This document shows positions 7,966 through 16,669 of a stretch of DNA of 64,000 nucleotides, piece after piece. The notes beneath the pieces were generated by a model. That model searched no databases, was not told the DNA's origin, and saw only the letters and a list, made by a program, of their open reading frames with translations. Position 1 is the first letter of the stretch. Every line of letters starts with the position of its first letter. Source of the DNA: Bacilli bacterium (GTDB lineage: Bacteria; Bacillota_I; Bacilli_A; RF39; UBA660); contig JAQUYH010000002.1 of the NCBI GenBank assembly GCA_028691955.1, positions 99,223-163,222 of the forward strand. Direction: 5' to 3'. The position numbers and the translations under genes were made by a program.

Positions 7966-8754
7966 TTAAATATTCATTGTTTGAACAATTGAAAATAACA
8001 ATAGCATAATTATACCTGCTCCTGTACATCCTAACATAAGCATAGTTTTATTCTCCATAGTTTCAAGTCTGTTTTTATATTTGATTTCTCTAGCTTTATT
8101 TTGTAAGCTAGATACTGTTCTTGAAAACATCATTAATTGTTCTTGCTTATTCTCTTGAGCCCCTAGACCTAATCTATATAAAAGTCTCATCATTCTCATT
8201 GAATCTCGTACAGGATACTCTTTTGCAAAATCCATATATGGGTCAACGGTTGAGTTACCTGCATCTATTTTTGCAATAAGTCTTCTTAATCCTGGCTTAA
8301 ACACATCAGGTGAAGACTCTAAAGACTTAGCCAAAGCAACAGGAACAGTATAATGTTGAATTAATATTTCTAAACTTTTCAAGTAATAAGGTAATAAAGA
8401 ATCAATATTTGATAAATTTGCCTTATAATACCTTTTCAACTTCTGATATGGAAGTTTAAACATGATATATCCTACTAATACAGATGTTAAAAAATATACA
8501 AAATTTAATTTAGACAAAAATATAAAAACAAACGCTACAATTGCAACCAATCCATTTCTAACTCTTTGTCCAAACAACTTCTTAACATCAATATCAGCGC
8601 CATATCTTACAGATGCCAAAAAAGAATAATCTTCTTCCATTAGAAAATTAAAATATGGTTGTGTATCTTCAATAAATTTTCTAGAATCAATAGCTTCGTC
8701 ATACTGTAATACAAACAAAACAATAAAGCCAATTGCAACAAAACCTAATCCCAT
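7966..8754 (-). CDS. TadC-like pilus platform protein (T2SSF)
   Basis: A 262-aa protein with hydrophobic segments at about 3-18, 70-100 and 235-258 around a cytoplasmic GspF/T2SSF domain (about 110-230, with repeated helical segments and charged ends such as KAREIKYKNRLETMENK). TadB and TadC form the inner-membrane platform driven by the TadA ATPase. Its start overlaps the tadB stop by one base. It is shorter than many TadC proteins but complete at both ends. Confidence 0.7.
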   Translation of the reverse strand: MGLGFVAIGFIVLFVLQYDEAIDSRKFIEDTQPYFNFLMEEDYSFLASVRYGADIDVKKLFGQRVRNGLVAIVAFVFIFLSKLNFVYFLTSVLVGYIMFKLPYQKLKRYYKANLSNIDSLLPYYLKSLEILIQHYTVPVALAKSLESSPDVFKPGLRRLIAKIDAGNSTVDPYMDFAKEYPVRDSMRMMRLLYRLGLGAQENKQEQLMMFSRTVSSLQNKAREIKYKNRLETMENKTMLMLGCTGAGIIMLLLFSIVQTMNI

Positions 8755-9656
8755 TATTCAGCCCCCACATTCTCATTATAATATTTTTCTCCATTCAACA
8801 AGAAATATGTATTAACTATAATAATTCCATGTAATAGAAGTTGTACAAGAATATTATCCAGAAGTTTAATATAAGAGTCTACTCCTAATAAAAATTGAAC
8901 TAACATTACCATTAAATATAAAAGTATTCCAAACTGAACAAATTTTTTATGGAATTGAGCTCTATCTATTCTATCTCTATAAACATTTTCAACAAGCATA
9001 TCTATATCAAGCGACATATTTTCAAGTGCTTTCATTGAGTCCCTAGAACCTTCATTAGTAATCTGTAAAAACAATTGATGCATATTTTTCACAATAAAGA
9101 AATTATATTTATCATTCATATAAACTAATGATTGTTCAATTGTCCCATTTTCATAAGCCATGTCAATCATAACTTTCAAGTCTGATTTTACAGGATCTTC
9201 TAATACACCTGAGCTATAAACCCCTTCTAAGGCTTTGACAAAACTTTGAGTTGTCGCGAATTCCATTATAGTATTAGTAGTATAAACCTGAATCTGTTCA
9301 AAAACAAACTCACTATAAACTCTTTTACACCTTAAATAAGACAAATAAGGAATTGTCATTACAGATAAAAACATATAAATAAAAGATAGAATTAGGTTAT
9401 AAAAATACAAATATGACAATACGAAAGAGCCACCAGCAAAAATTGCCACCTGAACTGTATATTGTTTCACCGTATATTCTTGCCCTAAATTCTTAACCTT
9501 TTCTCTTACTGATTTAAAAGAATATGGTGCATATCGATCATAAACATTTCCAACTTGAGTAATAATATACTTATAAACATTATTCCCCGTATTTTTTCTA
9601 TAAGCCACTACAAACACAATAATAACTGCAATGACTATAAACATTAAGGTTTCCAT
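8754..9656 (-). CDS. TadB-like pilus platform protein (T2SSF)
   Basis: A 300-aa membrane protein with hydrophobic segments at about 3-18, 70-105, 240-262 and 268-288 and a central cytoplasmic T2SSF-type helical domain (about 120-235, containing ITNEGSRDSMKALENMS). It lies 14 nt after the TadA-like ATPase gene and touches tadC. As the TadB partner it would form the platform that transmits ATPase motion to the pilus. Confidence 0.7.
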   Translation of the reverse strand: METLMFIVIAVIIVFVVAYRKNTGNNVYKYIITQVGNVYDRYAPYSFKSVREKVKNLGQEYTVKQYTVQVAIFAGGSFVLSYLYFYNLILSFIYMFLSVMTIPYLSYLRCKRVYSEFVFEQIQVYTTNTIMEFATTQSFVKALEGVYSSGVLEDPVKSDLKVMIDMAYENGTIEQSLVYMNDKYNFFIVKNMHQLFLQITNEGSRDSMKALENMSLDIDMLVENVYRDRIDRAQFHKKFVQFGILLYLMVMLVQFLLGVDSYIKLLDNILVQLLLHGIIIVNTYFLLNGEKYYNENVGAE

Positions 9657-9670
9657 ATTACACCCTCTTT

Positions 9671-10783
9671 CTATAAACTTAAAATTTCAATTTCTTTCTC
9701 CGTTTTAGGTGCCGAAACACCCGAAGATTCTTCTGTAGTTTCAATCGGCGGCAAATCAACACCTTGACCAACTAGATAATTAATTAAATTTTGGCTTGGA
9801 TTTCTTTTTGTTATTTTTCCAGTTGTAGTTTTCTTATAAATTGTATTGTATTTTGCTTCATTATCCTCAGTCACATAAAATTCAGTCACTTCACCAATTT
9901 CTCTCTTAAAGCTCTTTGTTACAGGATCTTGAAATCCCCTAATATAAACACCTAACTGAATATATCTATAAATAGATTTCAAAAATTGATCAATATCCTG
10001 ATTAGTTTCTAATAAACTATACATACGATTAGGGATAGATGAAGCTTTATCAGCATGAATCGTCGATAAAATATAATGGCCTGAAGAAATAGAATTACGT
10101 ACAGCCATTACAGCTTCGCCACTTCTGACCTCAGACAACAATATCCATTTTGGATTCTGCCTCATACAAGTAACCAAAACATCAGTATATGAAGCAATAT
10201 TATTGGTTTTCATTGCCACAATATCTCTATGTGGAAAAATCTTATCAAGGTGAAGTTCCAAGGTATCCTCAATAGTAATTAATTTTTCATCCTCTTTAGT
10301 ATGAGCTGCTAAGTATTTAACAAACTCAGTTTTACCAGAGCCAGTTTCTCCACTTACTATAATGTTACAATGACCTTCAACACATTTAAGAAGAAAATCC
10401 AAAATATCTAAAGTAACATAATCCTCTTTTATAAGTTTATCTTTATTTAACCTAATCTTTGCAGGGGTCTTTCTCACAACAACAGCAATACCATTTCTTG
10501 CGATAGAATCATGAACAAAATTTAGACGAAGTTCAGCACTTTCTGCGTCTAGGAAAGGGTGAGCCATATTAAAAGTCTTTCCCATAACATTAGAGCACTG
10601 AAAAGCTAATTTTTCCATAAAAGCATTATTAACAGTTGGATTTTCTACTCTAAATATACCTTTAGATAATGTTTTTAACCAAATTTGGCCACCATTACTA
10701 TACGAAATATCAGTAATATCATCATTCTCTAAATATTGCTTCAAATCTCCAAAGTCAATCTGATCAAACATATTGTCTGTCAT
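9671..10783 (-). CDS. TadA/CpaF-type pilus assembly ATPase
   Basis: A 370-aa soluble protein. Walker A is GETGSGKT (residues 145-152), the Asp-box region is LITIEDTLEL (about 167), Walker B is ILLSEVRSGE (about 213) and the His box is STIHAD (about 240). This is the standard order of CpaF/TadA secretion ATPases, which power polymerisation of Tad pili. Its N-terminal domain (1-110) is short, and the last 50 residues are acidic and probably disordered. It stands between cpaB-like and tadB-like genes, as in tad loci. Confidence 0.9.
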   Translation of the reverse strand: MTDNMFDQIDFGDLKQYLENDDITDISYSNGGQIWLKTLSKGIFRVENPTVNNAFMEKLAFQCSNVMGKTFNMAHPFLDAESAELRLNFVHDSIARNGIAVVVRKTPAKIRLNKDKLIKEDYVTLDILDFLLKCVEGHCNIIVSGETGSGKTEFVKYLAAHTKEDEKLITIEDTLELHLDKIFPHRDIVAMKTNNIASYTDVLVTCMRQNPKWILLSEVRSGEAVMAVRNSISSGHYILSTIHADKASSIPNRMYSLLETNQDIDQFLKSIYRYIQLGVYIRGFQDPVTKSFKREIGEVTEFYVTEDNEAKYNTIYKKTTTGKITKRNPSQNLINYLVGQGVDLPPIETTEESSGVSAPKTEKEIEILSL

Positions 10784-10785
10784 TT

Positions 10786-11619
10786 TTATCCCTCTGTTGT
10801 TTCTTCAGTAGTTGTATCGTCAGTAGCCTCTTCTTCTCCGCTTCCTTCATCTATAACTACAGTATGAGAATTAATAAAGTCTTTTAATTGTAAAGTACTA
10901 ACTTGTGTTGTTCCAGCTTCAACTTCAGCAGTTCCTCCATGTGGAACAGGGAATAAAACAACTGAACTTTCACTCATGTAACTTGCTTTTCTAAGCAAAA
11001 TATTAATTTCTTCAGATACACCAAATATCATTAAAGAAGGTATTCTAGATTCACTAGAATTTTCAAAAACATTTTGTCCTGAAGCATCTTTAACCGCCAA
11101 TATTTCAATGTTTTCAACTAATTTACCAATAATTAATTTTCCATCATCATCTTTTGCCTTCATATATATATCAATATAGTCTCCAGGCATCATAGAATTT
11201 CCATAAGTAGAAGCCATAGTTACTGGAAATGAATAAGGAACATCCCCATCATTTACTTTAACAAAAGCACTATTAGGAATTTCATCTTGTGATACTACTG
11301 TATCATCATAAAACATACTTCCTGATGGAATAACAGTATTATAGTTAGAATACTTTCCAATTACTGATGAAGCAGTTCTAATAACATTACCCTTTAACAT
11401 AGAAGGAACAACATCAATTGTTGTAATCATATCTCTAGTAATAAGTGTTCTTGGTTGAATAGTCTCCTTTGCTACAGGTATTCCTGATATAGGTGTAATA
11501 GCTTGGTTTACTTGATAATTGTAACCAAAATAAAGTATTGCAATAACAATAATTACACCCAATATTGTTACTATGTTCTTATTTGCAATAAATCTTTTTA
11601 ACGAAACTAAAATATTCAT
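10786..11619 (-). CDS. CpaB/RcpC-like SAF-domain pilus protein
   Basis: A 277-aa protein with one N-terminal membrane helix (about 17-33), then a SAF domain (about 45-110, with IPVAKETIQPRTLITRDMI) and a beta-rich RcpC/CpaB region containing MMPGDYIDIYM. The C-terminus is very acidic and Thr/Glu-rich. CpaB proteins sit in the envelope of Tad machines, usually with a secretin; no secretin is visible, as expected for a cell without an outer membrane. It lies 2 nt before the ATPase gene. Confidence 0.8.
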   Translation of the reverse strand: MNILVSLKRFIANKNIVTILGVIIVIAILYFGYNYQVNQAITPISGIPVAKETIQPRTLITRDMITTIDVVPSMLKGNVIRTASSVIGKYSNYNTVIPSGSMFYDDTVVSQDEIPNSAFVKVNDGDVPYSFPVTMASTYGNSMMPGDYIDIYMKAKDDDGKLIIGKLVENIEILAVKDASGQNVFENSSESRIPSLMIFGVSEEINILLRKASYMSESSVVLFPVPHGGTAEVEAGTTQVSTLQLKDFINSHTVVIDEGSGEEEATDDTTTEETTEG

Positions 11620-11642
11620 ATTCTTTCTTTTCCTTTCTAATA

Positions 11643-12059
11643 TTAATATGGCGTTTCTAAAATCGCATCTAATCTATTTACAATGTCAAAATTCATTATG
11701 CTTCCACCATTAGCATAATCATAAGTATTGGTTTCTTCATTACTTCCTACCCAGATACTAACCTTTGGTGGAGTTTCATTGACATCATAAAACTTAATAA
11801 CGTAATTTCTAGAGAGTGACGCACTTTCCGCAAATCTCCTAACAAAGTTTTCAACAAACTTTTCTCTATCAATACGAATTTCCCCAGTAGCTCTATATTC
11901 AGCTATATTTATAGCATCAAACATAGCAGCTTCTGTAACTTCTTTAAGTAAGTGATAATTGTGTTCATCTGTATTTGTAACTCTTTGAAAAAACAAAATA
12001 AAGCTTATTGAGACAACACCAATTAGTATAATCAAATACCCCCAAAATGATTCTTTCAA
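11643..12059 (-). CDS. Small pilin-like membrane protein of the Tad locus
   Basis: A 138-aa protein with N-terminus MKES directly followed by a hydrophobic segment (about 5-25), then a helical region and an extracytoplasmic domain ending DAILETPY. It has the same start motif and layout as the two TadE-like proteins and the Flp-like pilin. Its first codons overlap the end of the 774-aa gene by 4 nt, so the two are translationally coupled. It is probably a minor pilin; I do not recognise a closer family. Confidence 0.45.
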   Translation of the reverse strand: MKESFWGYLIILIGVVSISFILFFQRVTNTDEHNYHLLKEVTEAAMFDAINIAEYRATGEIRIDREKFVENFVRRFAESASLSRNYVIKFYDVNETPPKVSIWVGSNEETNTYDYANGGSIMNFDIVNRLDAILETPY

Positions 12060-14380
12060 CTTTCATCACCCCTTGTATATTCATCTAAACTATCACAATA
12101 ATCAAAATCACTACTTACTCCACATCCCTCAAAAGCTCCTTGAAATGTTACTTTTATGAATTCACTTTGACAATCTTTTCCATCTACACAATATAAATCA
12201 TAATCATCATAACTATGTGTTTCATTATAGTCTCTTATTTGATTAATTAATGATGGCGTCAGTGTTATCTGATACATTGGTTCCTCTTTATCGTAAACTG
12301 ATTCAGTTTCTGTATTTCGATTATTTAATATATATTTTTCTACTAAACTATTCGTTTCATCTCCCGCACAGTTATCTCCATCACACCAGTTACTTCCTGT
12401 AAGTCTTCCCTCTGCATCAAATCCTGGAAATGGATTACTCAAAGATATTGGTCTATATATTAATCTTATACCGCCAAACTCTTCTGTATCATCTTCCACT
12501 ACTAGTTTATCATCTTCTACATCATATTCGCAATCATAAGTTACTACTTTTGTGTCAGAATTTATATTTGTTGTTATATATTGTGTAAAGTGATCCTTAT
12601 ATCCTATATTACTATATAATATATCTAAATTATAAGTTCCTGTCGACGTTGAATAATTAACTGGATAATTAGCATATCCTACATCTATAAAGTTCGTATA
12701 AGTCCCAAATGTTGAATCGTTATATGATGACTTAGTATCAGATGATACTCCACTTGGTAAAGATACGTATCTATAGAAATTAGCTGGTAACATATAATCA
12801 TAAGAAACATCATATTCTTTACCATACTCACTTATCCATATTGATGATATATTTTCTGTATGTGAATAGTATGAATCGCAATACTTTCTTAAGCCTGATA
12901 GATGACATACTCTCTTCACTACAGTCTTAGTTCCACCTGTTGCCACCTCATCACCATATACTTTATGATTTTCCTTTTCTTCAGATAAAGTCTCTTCAGA
13001 ATTTAAAACCACATCTCTACCATACGTTGGCTCTTCAAAACTAACAGTCATGTCTGTATTTAGTTCATAATCTATAGATAATTTTGAACAATTATCTAAT
13101 ATATTTATCATAGTTTCTTGATAATCTAATAAAGATTGTAAATAAGAAGTATCCTTTTTATAACACTTAGCATTATCATAATTATCTAGACCTAAATAAT
13201 AGCCATCCGGACAATATGGCCCGTATGTATGACAATCAGAGCCAAGTTTATACTCTTCCCAATCAACATCACAAAGTTCTTGTTGAATTGAATCAACAAC
13301 CACATTACCGGTTGGAACATAGTAAGTATGACTAGTGGTTGTACAACCAGCAAAAGTCCCTCCCTCTGCTCTACATTCCCCAGTACTAAATCCAGAATAA
13401 GTTGTCCCATCTATAGTACATTTACAAACTGTTGTATAGCTGGTCTTCTCTTCCAATTCAGCATGAGCTGAACATTTCCAACTTTCTAAAGACAACCCTT
13501 GAACATTAGCAGAGTTCATTGCAATACGCTCGCCACTGCCTCCTATACACGAAGTTGCAAGACCAAATGCCTCCGTTCCCGGAGTATAAGTGGCAGTTGC
13601 CAAAGTTACAGGCGTACTGATTACATTAGTGTCTTCCCAATCACAAGGGCAATTATATTTTCTACTTTCCACAGTCGTAGTATAATTAAGAGTTCCATCA
13701 GAATTTGCAGACATGCCACTAATAGTTGTTATTGTCAAATATTTATTACTATGAATATCTGATGCAATACCAGCAGTAGTAATACTCATTCCATTCACTG
13801 AAGCCCCTTGATTATTATCCATACCAACAAATGCCGCCGGTGAAATATTCTCATGACCTATACTAAAGCCACCCAATGATATATATCCACAACCTCTGCT
13901 ACCTTTTTGAGGCAAACAAATTGTGTTATAAGAAGGATTTTTAACTAATTTAGCTTCCTCAGTTGCAATATTATTAAGTAGATCATTATAATCATTCATC
14001 CACCTATTCAAATCAATATCAGTTCTGCAGTCACGCTTACCATTTAATTGAACTGTAAGACCCGAAATAATATTAGCTTCAACAGTTTCTCCAACAGTCC
14101 AAGAAAAATGCTCGCCAACTTCTGTAGTTACTTTAAAGCCAGGCCAAGTAAAAATATTTTCTTCAACACAATACACAGGACAATACTTTGAATTACCCAT
14201 ACTTGCATCCAAATAAGCACTGCTACCAATCGCATTTTCGACATCTGTAGAATCAGAATAAACTGATGTAATAGAACAAACTCCAGTATTCTCAATACTC
14301 ACTGCTTTTGCAATACTTATAGGCAAAAAAAGTGTAGATACAAAAAATATAATATAACAAAATTTATTAATACATTTCAT
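12056..14380 (-). CDS. Large Cys-rich secreted protein, first gene of the Tad operon
   Basis: A 774-aa protein with a signal peptide (hydrophobic about 8-24, cleavage near AKA-VS). The mature part has 28 cysteines spread over its whole length, often in pairs (YCPVYC, CPC, CKC, CDGDNC), plus many Ser/Thr/Tyr and Asp. It has no C-terminal membrane anchor or LPxTG motif. I recognise no family. As the first gene of the operon, translationally coupled to a pilin-like gene, it is a candidate pilus-associated adhesin or tip protein; that is an inference from context. Confidence 0.5.
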   Translation of the reverse strand: MKCINKFCYIIFFVSTLFLPISIAKAVSIENTGVCSITSVYSDSTDVENAIGSSAYLDASMGNSKYCPVYCVEENIFTWPGFKVTTEVGEHFSWTVGETVEANIISGLTVQLNGKRDCRTDIDLNRWMNDYNDLLNNIATEEAKLVKNPSYNTICLPQKGSRGCGYISLGGFSIGHENISPAAFVGMDNNQGASVNGMSITTAGIASDIHSNKYLTITTISGMSANSDGTLNYTTTVESRKYNCPCDWEDTNVISTPVTLATATYTPGTEAFGLATSCIGGSGERIAMNSANVQGLSLESWKCSAHAELEEKTSYTTVCKCTIDGTTYSGFSTGECRAEGGTFAGCTTTSHTYYVPTGNVVVDSIQQELCDVDWEEYKLGSDCHTYGPYCPDGYYLGLDNYDNAKCYKKDTSYLQSLLDYQETMINILDNCSKLSIDYELNTDMTVSFEEPTYGRDVVLNSEETLSEEKENHKVYGDEVATGGTKTVVKRVCHLSGLRKYCDSYYSHTENISSIWISEYGKEYDVSYDYMLPANFYRYVSLPSGVSSDTKSSYNDSTFGTYTNFIDVGYANYPVNYSTSTGTYNLDILYSNIGYKDHFTQYITTNINSDTKVVTYDCEYDVEDDKLVVEDDTEEFGGIRLIYRPISLSNPFPGFDAEGRLTGSNWCDGDNCAGDETNSLVEKYILNNRNTETESVYDKEEPMYQITLTPSLINQIRDYNETHSYDDYDLYCVDGKDCQSEFIKVTFQGAFEGCGVSSDFDYCDSLDEYTRGDES

Positions 14381-14413
14381 CCAACACCTACCTAATCTCT
14401 ACCTTATAAAAAG

Positions 14414-14419
14414 ATTATA
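14414..14419 (-). promoter_or_regulatory. Extended -10 element for the Tad operon
   Basis: TATAAT preceded by TG in extended -10 spacing (TGTTATAAT) lies about 35 nt before the ATG of the 774-aa gene. No good -35 is seen. The ribosome site TAGGTAGGTG follows. It lies just beyond the terminator of the upstream gene, so it probably starts the Tad operon. Confidence 0.5.
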
Positions 14420-14432
14420 ACATAACAAATAT

Positions 14433-14459
14433 AAAAAAAAAATACAAAAATGTATTTTT
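14433..14459 (-). terminator. Terminator after the 350-aa secreted-protein gene
   Basis: On the minus strand the stem AAAATACA/TGTATTTT with a four-base loop is followed by a run of T. It separates the two-gene secreted-protein unit from the Tad operon. Confidence 0.6.
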
Positions 14460-14519
14460 TATCAAAATAAAATCAAACTATACAAAGATTTATAAAAATT
14501 ACATTAAAAATAATTTAAT

Positions 14520-15572
14520 TTAAAAATTTCTATTCGATTTTTCAGATTGTCCAATACTTAAATATGGATTAATTAATTTATAGAGCTTTTCCTTTACTGA
14601 AGAATCGAAAATATACATAGAAACAGGGGAATAAATAATCCCATCACCAGCAACATTAACATTTTGATACAGTCTTAAAAACATAAAGAAAGTATACTGT
14701 GCCGTTGGTTCCAACTCTGATAACAAATATGGAAAGGAACTTTCTTCGCCATTAATAAATCGATAAAATTGTTCTATCTTTGTAAGAAAAAAATTATATG
14801 TCTGACCTAAATCATTTCTATCCGTAAAAGTAATATAATCCATTATATAAGATTCTGCTTGGGCAGCACACAATCTAGTTTTTTGATCAAAAATCAAAGG
14901 CAAAAGAGTAGGATATAATGAGGTTTCAGTTTTTTCGCCATTTTGAAAAACTTCAAATGTAAAGTTTCCCCTTTTGGACATTTCATTTAGCAAATCATAT
15001 GAAAGATCCATCATTAATCCTTCAATTGACCCTACAAATTCCACCATTGGAGAAGATAATTTTTTTTCATATATCATTTCTTTAATTATCGAATTATCAA
15101 TATCACCAAAATTAAGATTATTTGCAAGTTCTCTTATTTCTGTCATCGTTGGATACTGCCCAAAGAGCTTCATAAAAGCTTTATATTTTTCAGCAATAAG
15201 ATCAATATCTTCTGGAGATTGAATAATAATATTGCCGTTTTCAATTTTAATACCTTCCGCCATTAAATCTCTAGCGTAAGCGTCAAAATCAACACCCAAT
15301 TTTTTATAAATTTCTAAATTTTCTTCCCCTAATTTAAGAATATCACTTTCTACATTTTCAGTATCAACAACACTATTTGTTCCTATTTTATCTACAACTA
15401 ATGCAAGAGAATCTTCCGTATCTGGTTCATCTTCATAAACATTATAAGATACATAAATTTTTGAAGAGTTTAAGAGTTTTTTTTCTTCTTTGGAATTTGC
15501 ATACGCAGCTGTAGGAAGCAGCATTGATAAAGATAGAGCAAAAGCCAATAATTTCTTATATATTTCCTTCAT
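14520..15572 (-). CDS. Secreted protein of unknown function
   Basis: A 350-aa protein with a signal peptide (MKEIYKKLLAFALSLSMLLP, cleavage near AYA-NS). The mature part is acidic, largely helical and nearly free of cysteine. I recognise no domain. It follows another signal-peptide protein by 21 nt, and both share general features: alternating charged helices and no membrane anchor. The pair is probably one transcript controlled by the leader at 16421-16637. An AAGGAG-type ribosome site precedes the ATG. Confidence 0.6.
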   Translation of the reverse strand: MKEIYKKLLAFALSLSMLLPTAAYANSKEEKKLLNSSKIYVSYNVYEDEPDTEDSLALVVDKIGTNSVVDTENVESDILKLGEENLEIYKKLGVDFDAYARDLMAEGIKIENGNIIIQSPEDIDLIAEKYKAFMKLFGQYPTMTEIRELANNLNFGDIDNSIIKEMIYEKKLSSPMVEFVGSIEGLMMDLSYDLLNEMSKRGNFTFEVFQNGEKTETSLYPTLLPLIFDQKTRLCAAQAESYIMDYITFTDRNDLGQTYNFFLTKIEQFYRFINGEESSFPYLLSELEPTAQYTFFMFLRLYQNVNVAGDGIIYSPVSMYIFDSSVKEKLYKLINPYLSIGQSEKSNRNF

Positions 15573-15593
15573 AGCATTCTCCTTAATAAATAA

Positions 15594-16388
15594 TTATTGT
15601 TTTACTTTTTCGTTTGTCGACAACTTTGCAGCAATAAGACTATCATATTGTGTTTCATAGTTAGAAAAGCCACCGTTCATTATAAAGGTTAATAATTCTT
15701 CACTCATATCAAAGTTTTTTCTACTTAAATAATAAGCAGCATCCGTAACATAGATAGTTGCTACTGCAAAAACATCTTCTCTTTCGTTGATTTTACACCC
15801 AACTATGCTCCCTTCGCCTTTCGCAAAAGCATATAATAAATTTATAATTTTCTTTGCAGTATCTAAATCGTTGTTATCCATAGCAATTGATAAATCTATA
15901 ACGTTTTTATGCAATTCATTTATTAAATTTTTATATTTATCATCAATAAAAACAGAACTTAAATTAATATAACCCTCTTTATTTCCATCTAAAAGATTTT
16001 TTATCGAATAAAGTTCTATTTGAGCAGCCAATTTTGCAAAACTTGATGTTCTAGTCAACTCCTTCTTGCTTAAAATTCCTTCACTTATTAAAAATTCTAT
16101 CATTTCAGAATTCAAACTTAAAAACTGTGTATAACCACAAAAGTTTATAATATCTTCCTCTGAAGATTCAAGATTATTTTCATCACATATAGTACCTAAA
16201 TTAATAAACGATGAAGTCAAATCACCCAATTTTTCCAAACTTAAAGATTTTTTATAATCCTCTATTTTAACAAGTGAATTAGACAATTTTACTAAATCAC
16301 TTTCACTATTATCAGCCAAAGCTGCTGCTGGCATAGTCATAGTTGCTGCAAGCAATAAAGCCAATGCTCTTTGTTTTAATTTTCCCAT
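15594..16388 (-). CDS. Secreted helical protein of unknown function
   Basis: A 264-aa protein. The ATG at 16388 is chosen because GGGGAG stands 7 nt before it; an upstream TTG would fall on the ribosome site itself. A signal peptide (about 1-25, Ala-rich, cleavage near ALA-DN) is followed by a helical, Leu- and Lys-rich mature part. I recognise no family. The gene begins only 33 nt after a terminator-like hairpin, so its transcription depends on read-through of the leader or on an unseen promoter. Confidence 0.65.
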   Translation of the reverse strand: MGKLKQRALALLLAATMTMPAAALADNSESDLVKLSNSLVKIEDYKKSLSLEKLGDLTSSFINLGTICDENNLESSEEDIINFCGYTQFLSLNSEMIEFLISEGILSKKELTRTSSFAKLAAQIELYSIKNLLDGNKEGYINLSSVFIDDKYKNLINELHKNVIDLSIAMDNNDLDTAKKIINLLYAFAKGEGSIVGCKINEREDVFAVATIYVTDAAYYLSRKNFDMSEELLTFIMNGGFSNYETQYDSLIAAKLSTNEKVKQ

Positions 16389-16420
16389 AAATTTCTCCCC
16401 TTTCAACTATTTAAAGCTAT

Positions 16421-16476
16421 AAAAAACAGTTAAAGACGCACTAACGCCACTAAAAGCGTTAATTTCTTTAACTGTT
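16421..16476 (-). terminator. Terminator/attenuator hairpin in the leader
   Basis: On the minus strand a 12-bp stem AACAGTTAAAGA/TCTTTAACTGTT encloses a second stem TAACGC/GCGTTA and is followed at once by TTTTTT. The 5' arm contains the stop codon of the 36-codon ORF. This is a canonical intrinsic terminator placed between a strong promoter and the secreted-protein genes. Confidence 0.75.
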
Positions 16477-16578
16477 AATTGAATTATTTAAAGCATAAAA
16501 AGACATAGTTGATAAATTAATATCAATTACTAATTTCAAATTATCCAATTTTAAAACATAAGCACTTATATACTTCAT
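16468..16578 (-). CDS. 36-codon leader ORF
   Basis: A small ORF on the minus strand (starts MKYISAYVLK, ends NNSINS) with ribosome site AAAGGGG 7 nt before its ATG and a consensus promoter upstream. Its TAA lies in the 5' arm of the terminator hairpin, so a terminating ribosome would cover the stem. It could be a regulatory leader peptide or a small functional peptide; no known family is recognised. No run of a particular amino acid codon is obvious. Confidence 0.55.
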   Translation of the reverse strand: MKYISAYVLKLDNLKLVIDINLSTMSFYALNNSINS

Positions 16579-16608
16579 AATAATTCCCCTTTAAATAAAT
16601 TCAAGGCT

Positions 16609-16637
16609 ATAATATTACAAAATACCTTTTTTGTCAA
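16609..16637 (-). promoter_or_regulatory. Consensus promoter for leader ORF and secreted proteins
   Basis: TTGACA, 17 nt and TATTAT on the minus strand, located between the aspS stop and the leader ORF. A direct repeat GAAACATTGGAAAC lies just upstream of the -35 and could be an operator. This is one of the best promoter matches in the window. Confidence 0.75.
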
Positions 16638-16669
16638 GCGTTTCCAATGTTTCACAATAAACTTTACAT

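Noticed and set aside
7966..10783. A type II secretion system or competence (ComGA/ComGB) locus.
   Set aside because: The ATPase has the CpaF/TadA pattern, there are two separate T2SSF genes and a SAF-domain CpaB protein, and no GFTLIE pseudopilins occur in this cluster.
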